Below, piece by piece: positions 1 to 9,534 of a DNA stretch of 64,000 bases. The first letter of the stretch is position 1. Each line of letters opens with the position of its first letter. Made by a program: the position numbers and the translations under genes. Below the pieces are notes generated by a model. That model did not search any database and was not told the origin of the DNA. It saw only the letters and a list, made by a program, of their open reading frames with translations. Location of the stretch: positions 1-64,000 of the forward strand of contig VEQT01000004.1 of NCBI GenBank assembly GCA_018883065.1. Reading direction: 5' to 3'. The stretch is from Flavobacterium sp. Its GTDB lineage: Bacteria; Bacteroidota; Bacteroidia; Flavobacteriales; Flavobacteriaceae.

Positions 1-2
1 GT

Positions 3-926
3 GAAATATGGGCCCACACCATTAAAGAAGTTTTGAATCAAAATCAATTACTTGAACGCCCCATACACATCATCAGTGCCAACATGCACAGTGTGATGAA
101 TGCCCTATTTGCACCAACGGTTTTGAAAGACCAATTTAATAATCAAGACCAATTTTCGGTTTTTGAAGCACTCAGTCATCCTGATGCATCTGCCTTGCGC
201 AAAAAAGTAGAGACGGTTGCATTGGCACATGGCATGATCAGTATTCCCGATAGCTCAGGCACCAACATTGATGTTCAAGTATTTGATTTAGCAAAAATAA
301 ATTGGTCAGAAACGGCTTTTCCTCAAACCCAATTTGGCGATGAAAAACCCGTTCTTTTAGTTATGGATTATGCGTTTGGCGAACAAGCCTACGAAACAAT
401 AGATGAATTATTAAAGCCATACAAACCAACGAATCACAATAGTCTTTTTTTAGATGTTAAATCGGTTTCGATTATGGGCAAGGCGGGTATTTTAACCGGA
501 GAAAAAGGCGATATCATGATTCCTACCGCTCACATTAACGAAGGAACCGGCGACAATTATCCGTTTGAAAATCAATTGACACCCGCCCATTTTTTACATT
601 CAGACATACCTGTTTATGCTGGCCCAATGGTTACCGTGTTGGGAACCTCCTTACAAAACAAAGATTTACTCAAGTTTTTCTTACACTCTTCTTGGGGTGT
701 GATCGGACTTGAAATGGAGGGTGCCTATTACCAAAAAGCGATTCAATCAGCCTCTAAAATCAGGAAAAGTATCAGTGCTGATGTACAAGTGCGCTATGCC
801 TACTATGCTTCAGATAATCCGTTAGAAACCGGAAGCACTTTGGCTTCGGGCGGATTGGGCACCACTGGCGTGAAACCTACTTATTTAATTACCATTAAAA
901 TATTAGAACAATTATTATCGGTATAA
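3..926 (+). CDS. 5'-truncated nucleoside-phosphorylase-like protein (DUF6909-like)
   Basis: Frame is open from base 3 (EIWAHTIKEVLNQNQLLERP...), so the TTG at 33 is not the true start. GLEMEGAYY motif and ASGGLGTTGVKPTY tail resemble the nucleoside phosphorylase fold. Confidence 0.6.
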   Translation, partial: EIWAHTIKEVLNQNQLLERPIHIISANMHSVMNALFAPTVLKDQFNNQDQFSVFEALSHPDASALRKKVETVALAHGMISIPDSSGTNIDVQVFDLAKINWSETAFPQTQFGDEKPVLLVMDYAFGEQAYETIDELLKPYKPTNHNSLFLDVKSVSIMGKAGILTGEKGDIMIPTAHINEGTGDNYPFENQLTPAHFLHSDIPVYAGPMVTVLGTSLQNKDLLKFFLHSSWGVIGLEMEGAYYQKAIQSASKIRKSISADVQVRYAYYASDNPLETGSTLASGGLGTTGVKPTYLITIKILEQLLSV

Positions 927-936
927 TCAATTTACT

Positions 937-1911
937 ATGAATACAAAACCTACCCACCAAGACGACGAAATTAATTTAAGCCAATTGGCTAATGGCGTAT
1001 CAACCCTTTTTCAACGCATTGGAACTGGAATTTTTAACACGACTCGATTTTTCATTCACCACAAATGGCTGCTTTCGTTTTTGTTGATTGTCGGTTTTTC
1101 TACAGGTGTAGTAATTGAAAAAGTCAAAACCAGTTATGATCACTACGTTATGGTTGAACCTAATTTTGGCAGTACGGATTATTTGTATGCTAAAATCGAT
1201 GAGTTAAATGCTAAAATCAAAGAACAAGATACCGTATTCTTGAAATCAATTGGTATTTCATCGCCAAACAACATCTTCAAAATTGAAATAAAACCAGTAA
1301 TTGACGTATATAGGTTTGTCAGTAGAAATGAGCAAAATTTTGAATTATTGAAATTAATGTCAGATGATTCGGATATAAACAAAATAATTGAAGATAAGCC
1401 AACAAGTAAAAATTATACATATCATTTAATTCACTTGAGCACCAAACACAAAACCAATAAAAGCCAACTGATAGCCCCAATTTTGGCGCATTTAAACAAC
1501 AGTGATTTTTATAAACAAATCCAAAAAGAATATATACTAAACCAGCAACTAAAAATGAAAGCCAACGAGGTGTTGATTGCTCAAATAGATGGCTATCTAA
1601 ATGGATTAGCTGTGGGCACACCCAGTGCGTCAGCCGAAAAAATGGTGTTTTATACAGAAAAAACCCAACTCAATGACGTGATAGAAACCAAAGACAAACT
1701 CATTAAAGAACAAGGCAACTTACGCATAGAGAAAATTTCTACAGACAAAATAATCAAAGACAACCACATTATCTTAAACACCGAAGCTTCGGGCAAACTA
1801 AATAGCGCCCTAAAGTTTATTTTGCCCTTATTGTTTATTGCTCTGTTTGTTTTCTTTAAAAGTTTTCTTCGTTTTTACCATAAAGAATCTCTAAAAATCC
1901 AAAACACTTAA
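937..1911 (+). CDS. Wzz-like chain-length determinant / LPS biosynthesis membrane protein
   Basis: N-terminal TM (WLLSFLLIVGFSTGVVIEK), coiled periplasmic region, C-terminal TM (FILPLLFIALFVFFKSF); next to dTDP-rhamnose genes. Confidence 0.65.
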   Translation: MNTKPTHQDDEINLSQLANGVSTLFQRIGTGIFNTTRFFIHHKWLLSFLLIVGFSTGVVIEKVKTSYDHYVMVEPNFGSTDYLYAKIDELNAKIKEQDTVFLKSIGISSPNNIFKIEIKPVIDVYRFVSRNEQNFELLKLMSDDSDINKIIEDKPTSKNYTYHLIHLSTKHKTNKSQLIAPILAHLNNSDFYKQIQKEYILNQQLKMKANEVLIAQIDGYLNGLAVGTPSASAEKMVFYTEKTQLNDVIETKDKLIKEQGNLRIEKISTDKIIKDNHIILNTEASGKLNSALKFILPLLFIALFVFFKSFLRFYHKESLKIQNT

Positions 1912-1917
1912 TATCTC

Positions 1918-2775
1918 ATGAAAGGAATAATTTTAGCCGGGGGATCAGGAACCCGTTTGCATCCATTAACCCTAGCCGTGAGTAAGCAATTAATGCCCAT
2001 TTACGACAAACCCATGATATACTACCCGCTTTCAACCTTGTTGTGGTCGGGAATACGGGAAATTTTAATTATTTCTACGCCACACGATTTACCGCTTTTT
2101 CGTCAACTATTAGGTGATGGATCTCGTTTGGGCTGTCGATTTGAATACGCCGTGCAAGAACACCCCAATGGTTTAGCAGAGGCCTTCATTATAGGAAAAG
2201 AATTTATTGGAAACGACAAAGTAGCTTTGGTTTTAGGTGACAATATTTTTTATGGCACGGGATTATCTGATTTATTATTAGCCAATAACGATCCAGAAGG
2301 CGGTATTATTTACGCCTATCACGTACAAGATCCAGAGCGCTATGGCGTGGTTGATTTTGATCAGTCAGGCAATGCGCTTTCTATTGAAGAAAAACCAACT
2401 AATCCAAAATCAAATTATGCGGTGCCGGGTATTTATTTTTACGATAACGAAGTGGTAAACATAGCCGCTAATATCCAGCCGAGTCACCGCGGCGAATTAG
2501 AAATTACCGATATCAACAAAGAATATTTGAAACGCGGTAAACTCAAAGTGAGTATTCTTGATCGCGGAACCGCTTGGCTCGACACCGGAACGTTTAATTC
2601 TTTGATGCAAGCTTCGCAATTTGTGCAGGTAATTGAAGAGCGCCAAGGACTTAAAATCGGTTCAATCGAAGAGGCTGCTTACAAAATGGGCTTTATTAAC
2701 GCTGATCAATTGCGTGCACTTGCGCAACCCTTATTAAAAAGCGGATACGGAACCCATTTACTCAGCATTTTGTAA
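1918..2775 (+). CDS. rfbA: glucose-1-phosphate thymidylyltransferase
   Basis: [18 protein letters not shown]...[18 protein letters not shown] nucleotidyltransferase signature. Confidence 0.97.
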   Translation: MKGIILAGGSGTRLHPLTLAVSKQLMPIYDKPMIYYPLSTLLWSGIREILIISTPHDLPLFRQLLGDGSRLGCRFEYAVQEHPNGLAEAFIIGKEFIGNDKVALVLGDNIFYGTGLSDLLLANNDPEGGIIYAYHVQDPERYGVVDFDQSGNALSIEEKPTNPKSNYAVPGIYFYDNEVVNIAANIQPSHRGELEITDINKEYLKRGKLKVSILDRGTAWLDTGTFNSLMQASQFVQVIEERQGLKIGSIEEAAYKMGFINADQLRALAQPLLKSGYGTHLLSIL

Positions 2776-2779
2776 ACCA

Positions 2780-3331
2780 ATGAATTTTACTCCCACACCA
2801 TTATCAGGTTGTTTTATACTGGAGCCCAAGGTTATTCTTGACGAAAGAGGCTATTTTATGGAGAGTTTTAACGAACAAACCTTTCAACAAGCAACTGGGC
2901 AATCCGTACACTTTGTGCAAGACAACCAATCTTTTTCGTCCAAAGGCGTGCTTCGAGGATTGCATTATCAAGTAGGGGAACACGCCCAAGCCAAATTGGT
3001 TCGGGTTATATCTGGAGCCGTGTTGGATGTAGCCGTAGACATTCGTCCTAATTCACCTACATTTGGTCAACACTTAGCAATAGAACTCTCAGCCGAGAAC
3101 CGCCGACAATTTTTTATTCCAAAAGGATTTGCACACGGCTTTTTGGTCTTAAGTGAGACAGCTACTTTTTTTTATAAGTGCGATAATTTTTACAACAAAG
3201 CTTCCGAGGGTGGCATCGCCTACAACGATCCGGCTTTGGCTATTGATTGGCAAATGCAGTCTGATTTGCTTTGTATTTCAGAAAAAGATCAAGTTCAACC
3301 GTTGCTTGCAGACGCCCGACCCGTATGGTAA
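2780..3331 (+). CDS. rfbC: dTDP-4-dehydrorhamnose 3,5-epimerase
   Basis: GVLRGLHYQ...QAKLVRVISGAVLDVAVDIR...IPKGFAHGFLVLS motifs. Confidence 0.97.
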   Translation: MNFTPTPLSGCFILEPKVILDERGYFMESFNEQTFQQATGQSVHFVQDNQSFSSKGVLRGLHYQVGEHAQAKLVRVISGAVLDVAVDIRPNSPTFGQHLAIELSAENRRQFFIPKGFAHGFLVLSETATFFYKCDNFYNKASEGGIAYNDPALAIDWQMQSDLLCISEKDQVQPLLADARPVW

Positions 3332-4179
3332 TTTTAGTCACTGGCGCACATGGCCAATTGGGCCAAGCACTGCAAAGTGTTGCACTGCACTATCCAGCAA
3401 TTCAGTTTCGCTTTTGTGGTTCGCAAGAAGCTGATCTTACAAATAAAATAAGCCTCAAAGAAGCTTTCAAAAAACACAAACCCACTTTTTGTATAAACGC
3501 TGCGGCTTATACCGCAGTTGACAAAGCTGAATCTGAACCTGAAAAAGCGTACGCGATAAATGCTGAGGGCGTTCGAAATTTGGCTGAAGTTTGCCTGAAA
3601 AACCAAACCGTATTGCTTCACGTATCGACCGATTTTGTGTTTGATGGCTTAAAAAAAACGCCCTATACTGAAACCGATATTCCCAATCCAACTGGCGTGT
3701 ATGGCGCAAGTAAATTGGCTGGGGAACAAGCCGTACAGGATGTGTTAACGCGCTTTTACATTGTCCGTACCGCTTGGGTGTATTCTCGGTTTGGCGCTAA
3801 TTTTATGAAAACTATGCTTCGGTTGGGCAGTGAACGCGAGCAACTAACAGTGGTGGACGATCAACTGGGGAGCCCCACGCTCGCCACCGATTTGGCCAAC
3901 ACCTTAGTTCATATTTGCCAACAAACGGCTCAAAATTTGGCGCAGGCTCCCTATGGAATTTACCATTATGCTAACGAAGGCAGTTGCAGTTGGTGTGGTT
4001 TTGCAAAGCAAATTCTACTCCATCACCACATTAACACACCCGTGATTCCTATACCCACCAGTAGTTTTCCTACACCAGCCAAACGCCCTGCTTATAGCGT
4101 GCTTGACAAATCAAAAATAAAACAAGCCTTTGGCTTAGAGATTGTCAGTTGGCAAGTTGCCCTGCAAACGTTGGATTAA
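3325..4179 (+). CDS. rfbD: dTDP-4-dehydrorhamnose reductase
   Basis: MVILVTGAHGQLGQAL Rossmann start at ATG 3325, overlapping the rfbC stop by 7 nt; STDFVFDG, YGASKLAGE motifs. Confidence 0.95.
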   Translation: MVILVTGAHGQLGQALQSVALHYPAIQFRFCGSQEADLTNKISLKEAFKKHKPTFCINAAAYTAVDKAESEPEKAYAINAEGVRNLAEVCLKNQTVLLHVSTDFVFDGLKKTPYTETDIPNPTGVYGASKLAGEQAVQDVLTRFYIVRTAWVYSRFGANFMKTMLRLGSEREQLTVVDDQLGSPTLATDLANTLVHICQQTAQNLAQAPYGIYHYANEGSCSWCGFAKQILLHHHINTPVIPIPTSSFPTPAKRPAYSVLDKSKIKQAFGLEIVSWQVALQTLD

Positions 4180-4191
4180 TTCCATAAAAAA

Positions 4192-4208
4192 AGAGGCGCT
4201 AGGCCTCT
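4192..4208. terminator. bidirectional hairpin between convergent rfbD and CotH gene
   Basis: AGAGGC-gctag-GCCTCT flanked by A and T runs. Confidence 0.7.
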
Positions 4209-4231
4209 CTTTGTTTTGCATAATGAACGCG

Positions 4232-7200
4232 TTAATTTTTGATAATTTTCTTGGTTTCGGTTTTTCCGTTTGATTCCAATTCAAGGAAATATAAGCCTTT
4301 TGCCAATTGATCACAGAAAATGTGTCCGTTGCTTACTTCGCCTTTTTGCATTAATTTTCCATCAACGGCATAGATGTGGTAACGAACCAACTCAGCAGGA
4401 GAAGCCCCGTTGATATACAATTCGTTGTTCACAGGATTAGGAAACACTGAAAATTTGGTATAGTTGTTGTCTGCAACCGCCAAAGGCAATAAGGTGCCAT
4501 TTACCGTAATGTTGTTAAACGTCACACGATTTCCAGCATCTACCTGCATATTGTTTCCAGAAAAACGCAAACGCACTTTAAAATCGGGATTGTTATTGGC
4601 CGATGGAATGCTTGTAAAATCAACCAAGAAGGATTGGTATCCATTGGTTAGTCCTAGTGTTGAAGAGGCTAATCCGGCCGTTTGCCACACAGGTGAACCA
4701 GCAGCAATGGAATAATCAACTAAAATACCAGTGGCATTGGTTAACTCGTTAATGGCCGCAAAGGTAAACTGAATGTCTTTGTACCCTGAAGTAGAGAAAG
4801 AGTATACCATAGTGTTTACGGCAGTTCCACTTTGTAAAGGTTCTTTAATTTGCAATCCTTTCATATCGCTGGTAGCAAAAGGCAAATTGTCGTTTACTTC
4901 AGGGTAGTAGTTGATTTCTGTAGGGCTGTTTCTTCGTTCCATCGATGCTTTTCTCCAATTAGGAGATGTAGCCGTAAACGGGTATCCACTCAAACAAGAT
5001 TGATAGGTTAACACACCATCTGTTGCTCCTGTTTTGTAGGTTGAGGTTAACGAAGTTAACGGCTCGTTATTGGCGATAGCCGAATTCATGAACCACGCAT
5101 AAATAGGGTGGCTTGACGGAGCCGCTTCGGCTACAAATACCGCAGTTACAGAAAAATTAGCAGCTGAGTTTACCGTAATTTCAGGATTAGTACTCGACGA
5201 AGCGCCAGTCCAATGACTAAACACATAGCCAGGGTAGGCTATGGCTTTCAGTTTTACTGGAATTCCTGAAAAATAAATTCCCGTCCAAGGATACGGATAA
5301 GAGGTGATTCCATCGGTGCCTTGTTTAATATCGATTGTATTCATTTTGATGTATCCATGCTCTGAGCTAGACACATCAAGTGTTGCGTTGATATTTGATG
5401 AGATAGTAAACACCGAACGAATGTGGTCGCGTTGAAATGCCGGTCGCTGATTAAAGAAGCCGGTTTGGTAGCCCATGTACCAATTGTAGTCGCCAATAAC
5501 TGCTGGTGATTTCCAACGAGCAATATGTTCAGGTATAGTTGGAAAAATAACGGCTTTCATACTTTGCATGATGCCAATTGTTCTCGAAGGTAAAAATGTA
5601 GTATTTAAAGCGTCGGCAAAACGGTTGATGAAGTAGGTTTTAAACTCGTTGTTTTCAAGCATTTTTCTAAAAAGTCGAGTAGACCATTCTCTGTTGTATG
5701 GTGCTGTTCCATATGAATTTGCGATGGCTAAATTGTTGGCATTTATTTCACCAAATACATAACCCATGGTGTTGTCCATGTCATGGAAGGCCCAACGCCA
5801 TCTACCATCTAAGCCATTGGCTGCCCCCAGGTTGTTTACCGCAATTTTATTGCGCCAAAAATTAACATTGTTGTTCAACCAGTCTTCGTTGAGCATGAAA
5901 ATGTTTCCGATGTAGTAATCGGCAAAATTTTCGGGATCTACTTGGGTTTTGATGTATTCATAATTTGCGGGAATAGCTAATGAATTTGCCGACAAATAAG
6001 TCATGAGTTGCGTGTATTTTATGTTGTCGCCCTCTTGAACACTTCCATTGTTTTCAAGATAATCAACCGCGTCGGCATTGTAGGTGCGTTTAAAATAATC
6101 TGAACTGTATCGATCTCGCAGGTTGATGATTCCCCAGAACTCGCCATTTACAAACGACACAGTGGGTTGGTAAGCTTCTTTGTCGGGTCGAAAGGATTTT
6201 AGGATCGCTTGGTTTAGCGCATCTCTAAACATGGTGTTTGAAAAATCACCACCCGAATTACGCAACACAAAACTCGAAAAATTATCTACGTTTAAGTCGT
6301 TGAATAACGGGTAATCAAAACTGCTTTTGCCATATTCTGAACGGGCATATACGTTTAAGGACTTCATTTTATAACCTCTGGAAATTCCGCCGTGAATTCG
6401 AAACCCCGCATCTTGGTTGAGCACCTCTGTTCCATTTACCAAATAAGAAATATTCCCAACTTTTTCATTGGCAATACCTGTTCTGTAGAAATTACCTGTA
6501 CCCTCTTCCCAATTTGCATTAAGGGTTGGATTGGCTGCCCGCCAGGTTTCAAAGTCGATACCGGCCACATAGATTCCGTTGTTAAAATCAAAGAATTTAT
6601 TTTCATCAATACTAATTGAAACTACAGGCAAAGAGAATCGATTAGCCCCTGAAGGGCTTACAAAAAAGGAGCGAGTAATCGTTTTAGAGTCTAACGCCCC
6701 TGGCTTGATTACCTTGGCACGAATTACAGTTCCTTTGTATATGGGGTTGTTGGGAATGTAAAACGAAGGGTCAGCATGAAATGTTGTTGAGATATTAGCC
6801 AGCTTATTTGGTAATGGCGATCGATCGGCTATCGCAATTGGCCCTGTGTAAGTAAGGGTTTGAAAACTAGAAGTGAGCAAAGGTCCAATTGCTTGGCCAA
6901 ACACTTCGGGATATTGGTTTTTGTACGAATAGGTAGTTCCACCCAAATTAGACGATTTGGGTTCCGATCCATCTAATGTATAGATGATACTTGCGCCAGG
7001 AACATCAGTAGAGATGGTTACGCTAAACCCAGTGGTTACGAATCCTGAATTGTGAGAAAAAACAGGAGGAGTTAACGCTTCGGAATAACTTTGTGTGGTA
7101 TTGGCCGCATTGGGTGTTGGAATTGCAAAATAGAGAAAGTTACCGGTCCCATTCGGCGAGCGTCCAATAGACATGTTTTGTGTTGAAGCCATTGCCGGAC

Positions 7201-7588
7201 TAGCATTTACCAATACTCCCGCAGGTGTAGACAATGTAATTGCCTCTCCATCAGAGGTAATTTTAAAATTGGTGTGTAATGGACTTCCAGGGATTCTTCG
7301 GTTTTTATCTGAACACCAAATTAAAAGGTATTGTCCAGCTCCAATAGATACATTTGGAAATGTCCATTTGAGCGGCACCGTTGCATCATCAGTAAGTCCA
7401 TAACCGTTAAGGCTTACAGTTGATGCGCCGCGGTTATACAATTCAACCCAGTCTTCGTAGGAGCCATTTTCATCGGCTAAAACGCTGGAGTTAGAACTCA
7501 GTACTTCATTAATTACTACTTGGCTTTGCGAAGTAGGAGCAAAACAAAGTAAAAGTAAGGCAATCAAAAACGGGGTAATTTTTTTCAT
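4232..7588 (-). CDS. CotH-kinase family protein with lamin-tail domain, chitobiase/beta-hexosaminidase C-terminal-like region and T9SS type A sorting domain
   Basis: Signal peptide MKKITPFLIALLLLCFAPTSQSQ; VVINEVLSSNSS...EDWVELYN lamin-tail; GRWRWAFHDMDNTMGY CotH; FSVFPNPVNNELYI...LAKGLYFLELESNGKTETKKIIKN sorting tail. Start trimmed to ATG 7588. Confidence 0.88.
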   Translation of the reverse strand: MKKITPFLIALLLLCFAPTSQSQVVINEVLSSNSSVLADENGSYEDWVELYNRGASTVSLNGYGLTDDATVPLKWTFPNVSIGAGQYLLIWCSDKNRRIPGSPLHTNFKITSDGEAITLSTPAGVLVNASPAMASTQNMSIGRSPNGTGNFLYFAIPTPNAANTTQSYSEALTPPVFSHNSGFVTTGFSVTISTDVPGASIIYTLDGSEPKSSNLGGTTYSYKNQYPEVFGQAIGPLLTSSFQTLTYTGPIAIADRSPLPNKLANISTTFHADPSFYIPNNPIYKGTVIRAKVIKPGALDSKTITRSFFVSPSGANRFSLPVVSISIDENKFFDFNNGIYVAGIDFETWRAANPTLNANWEEGTGNFYRTGIANEKVGNISYLVNGTEVLNQDAGFRIHGGISRGYKMKSLNVYARSEYGKSSFDYPLFNDLNVDNFSSFVLRNSGGDFSNTMFRDALNQAILKSFRPDKEAYQPTVSFVNGEFWGIINLRDRYSSDYFKRTYNADAVDYLENNGSVQEGDNIKYTQLMTYLSANSLAIPANYEYIKTQVDPENFADYYIGNIFMLNEDWLNNNVNFWRNKIAVNNLGAANGLDGRWRWAFHDMDNTMGYVFGEINANNLAIANSYGTAPYNREWSTRLFRKMLENNEFKTYFINRFADALNTTFLPSRTIGIMQSMKAVIFPTIPEHIARWKSPAVIGDYNWYMGYQTGFFNQRPAFQRDHIRSVFTISSNINATLDVSSSEHGYIKMNTIDIKQGTDGITSYPYPWTGIYFSGIPVKLKAIAYPGYVFSHWTGASSSTNPEITVNSAANFSVTAVFVAEAAPSSHPIYAWFMNSAIANNEPLTSLTSTYKTGATDGVLTYQSCLSGYPFTATSPNWRKASMERRNSPTEINYYPEVNDNLPFATSDMKGLQIKEPLQSGTAVNTMVYSFSTSGYKDIQFTFAAINELTNATGILVDYSIAAGSPVWQTAGLASSTLGLTNGYQSFLVDFTSIPSANNNPDFKVRLRFSGNNMQVDAGNRVTFNNITVNGTLLPLAVADNNYTKFSVFPNPVNNELYINGASPAELVRYHIYAVDGKLMQKGEVSNGHIFCDQLAKGLYFLELESNGKTETKKIIKN

Positions 7589-7876
7589 CCTGGGTAGTGT
7601 TTTAAAAATAACGCAACAAAAGTAGGTAAATAGAGTCTTGACCACCTCATTTTTTCGATACAATGCACGAAAAGGACTACGAACAACACAAAATAAGCAT
7701 TTTATTAGATTAAAAACATCATCAAAAACAATAACAAAATAAAGTTTATATATCCGAACAACTAACTGTTTTGAGGCGTATTAAATCCTTTAGGATCATA
7801 GATTTCATAACAAAATTAAGAAGAATAGATTACTTCAAACACAATTAGCTATTTTTGAAAAAAAAATCACCAATCA

Positions 7877-8578
7877 ATGACAGAGACTATTTACTCTCAA
7901 GAAAATTCAGAATATTTAGAGAAAAACGAGAATTGGCATATTGAAGATTCGCCATGGAAAGCGGATAAGATATTGACAATAATGAATAAAAATGGTCTTT
8001 ATCCAAATTCTATTGTAGAAATTGGTTGTGGCGCTGGAGAAATATTAGTCCAGCTACAGAAAAAAATGACGAATAAAAATGTAATGTTTTCAGGATATGA
8101 TATTGCTCCCGACGTAAAACATTTTTGGCCGAATAGAATTAACGAAAAAATTGATTTTTTTAATGAGGATTTGTTGAAAAAAAAGGAAGTCTATGACCTT
8201 TTACTCATGGTTGATGTATTTGAACATGTTGATGACTACTTTGGATTCATAAAAAAAGCAAGTACAAAAGCTACATATAAAATTTTTCACATCCCACTCG
8301 ACATTAATGCTATGAGTGTTTTAAGAAACACCCCTACGGTAACACGGGAAATATTTGGACATATTCATTTTTTTACAAAAGATACGGCTTTGTCTACATT
8401 AAAGGATTGTGGTCTCGAAATTATAGACTATCAGTATACCGGCAGTTCAGTTGAGATTAACAACGGAAAACTAAGCGCCAAATTATTGAAATTTCCGAGA
8501 AAAATTTTATTTGCCATCAATCCAGATTTTGCAAGTCGATTGCTTGGAGGCTATTCATTGATTGTATTAGCAAAGTAA
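7877..8578 (+). CDS. class I SAM-dependent methyltransferase
   Basis: SIVEIGCGAGEILVQL SAM-binding motif I; LLLMVDVFEHVDD. Confidence 0.85.
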   Translation: MTETIYSQENSEYLEKNENWHIEDSPWKADKILTIMNKNGLYPNSIVEIGCGAGEILVQLQKKMTNKNVMFSGYDIAPDVKHFWPNRINEKIDFFNEDLLKKKEVYDLLLMVDVFEHVDDYFGFIKKASTKATYKIFHIPLDINAMSVLRNTPTVTREIFGHIHFFTKDTALSTLKDCGLEIIDYQYTGSSVEINNGKLSAKLLKFPRKILFAINPDFASRLLGGYSLIVLAK

Positions 8579-8581
8579 AAA

Positions 8582-9529
8582 TTATTTAATGGATTTTAAC
8601 CGGGAATTAAGCATTTTAGAAAAGATTGCAGCGCCTTTGCCATTGAGGTGGTCGCAGTTGTGAAAACACGATTGGTCCAGAGGCAGGTCGAAATAATTCC
8701 AATAAGCTATCTGATATTTTTCAGTTAGTTTTTTCACATCAGCTTGATTTGTGTCTAAATATTTTTTAGAAAGTAGTTTCTTGTATGGCTCGTAACATGG
8801 TGTCGTTACTAATATTGGTGTGATGTTGCGTTTTTTTAGAATGCCAATAAAGTCTTCGAGATTGCTGATAATTTCCGTCTTTTCGGTTGAATTCTTTACA
8901 GTATAATTGAATAGGTTCGCAGTAGAGCCATAACTTTTCTCATTCATCAACCCTTTTTCTGTTCCGACGAAAGAAAACCAGCCTTTTTGTATCGGTTGGT
9001 TTAAATCAACACCATCTTCAACATCTATCGCTTTGATCTTTTGGTAATTTCCACTGTATTTTCTTTTGATGAAAGTCAGCGCAACTTTTAGGGTATAACC
9101 TTTGATTCTCGAATTTTTCGATGTAAACGACAATTGATTCTTATAATCAATTCCATAATCGTAATAAGACCAGATATTCCTGATTTTCTGGTCGGAGAAA
9201 TATAGGGAATGGTAATCGATGCCAATTAGAACATATTTTAGATTTGGCAATTGATTAAGGTGTTTCAATGTGATGCGTTTGTCAAAATACAAAGACTGAT
9301 TAACATTTGCCATATTGTAAGCATACAAATCGAATGCATTAGGATTGATACCGTAAGTTGAATGAGAATTCCCTAAAATTAATAGTTCGACTTTAACATC
9401 GTTTGCAACCAATCCTTTTTTCTTTTCACTATATGATGTATCAATCGAGCGCAGGAATATTTCAAGCAATAATAGGATTATTACTAGCGGGACAAGAAAC
9501 AATATGCTGTTTTTAACTAATGATTTCAT
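8582..9529 (-). CDS. membrane-anchored SGNH-like protein (putative O-acyltransferase partner)
   Basis: TM anchor, LLILGNSHSTYGINP block, terminal CDHLNGKGAAIFSKML (Asp/His) block; start trimmed to ATG 9529, just upstream of the MBOAT stop. Confidence 0.6.
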   Translation of the reverse strand: MKSLVKNSILFLVPLVIILLLLEIFLRSIDTSYSEKKKGLVANDVKVELLILGNSHSTYGINPNAFDLYAYNMANVNQSLYFDKRITLKHLNQLPNLKYVLIGIDYHSLYFSDQKIRNIWSYYDYGIDYKNQLSFTSKNSRIKGYTLKVALTFIKRKYSGNYQKIKAIDVEDGVDLNQPIQKGWFSFVGTEKGLMNEKSYGSTANLFNYTVKNSTEKTEIISNLEDFIGILKKRNITPILVTTPCYEPYKKLLSKKYLDTNQADVKKLTEKYQIAYWNYFDLPLDQSCFHNCDHLNGKGAAIFSKMLNSRLKSIK

Positions 9530-9534
9530 TCGAA

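Noticed and set aside
1179-1621. Antisense ORFs inside the Wzz-like gene
   Set aside because: Fully embedded opposite a well-supported CDS, no signal or domain; coding shadows.
3153-3709. Overlapping ORFs 3153-3434 (+), 3334-3621 (-), 3467-3709 (-)
   Set aside because: Lie across rfbC/rfbD, which have unambiguous family motifs.
7617-7857. TACTTTTG (minus, 7617-7624) and TATTTTTG (plus, 7850-7857) elements as promoters
   Set aside because: No appropriately spaced TTG; plausible -7 elements only.
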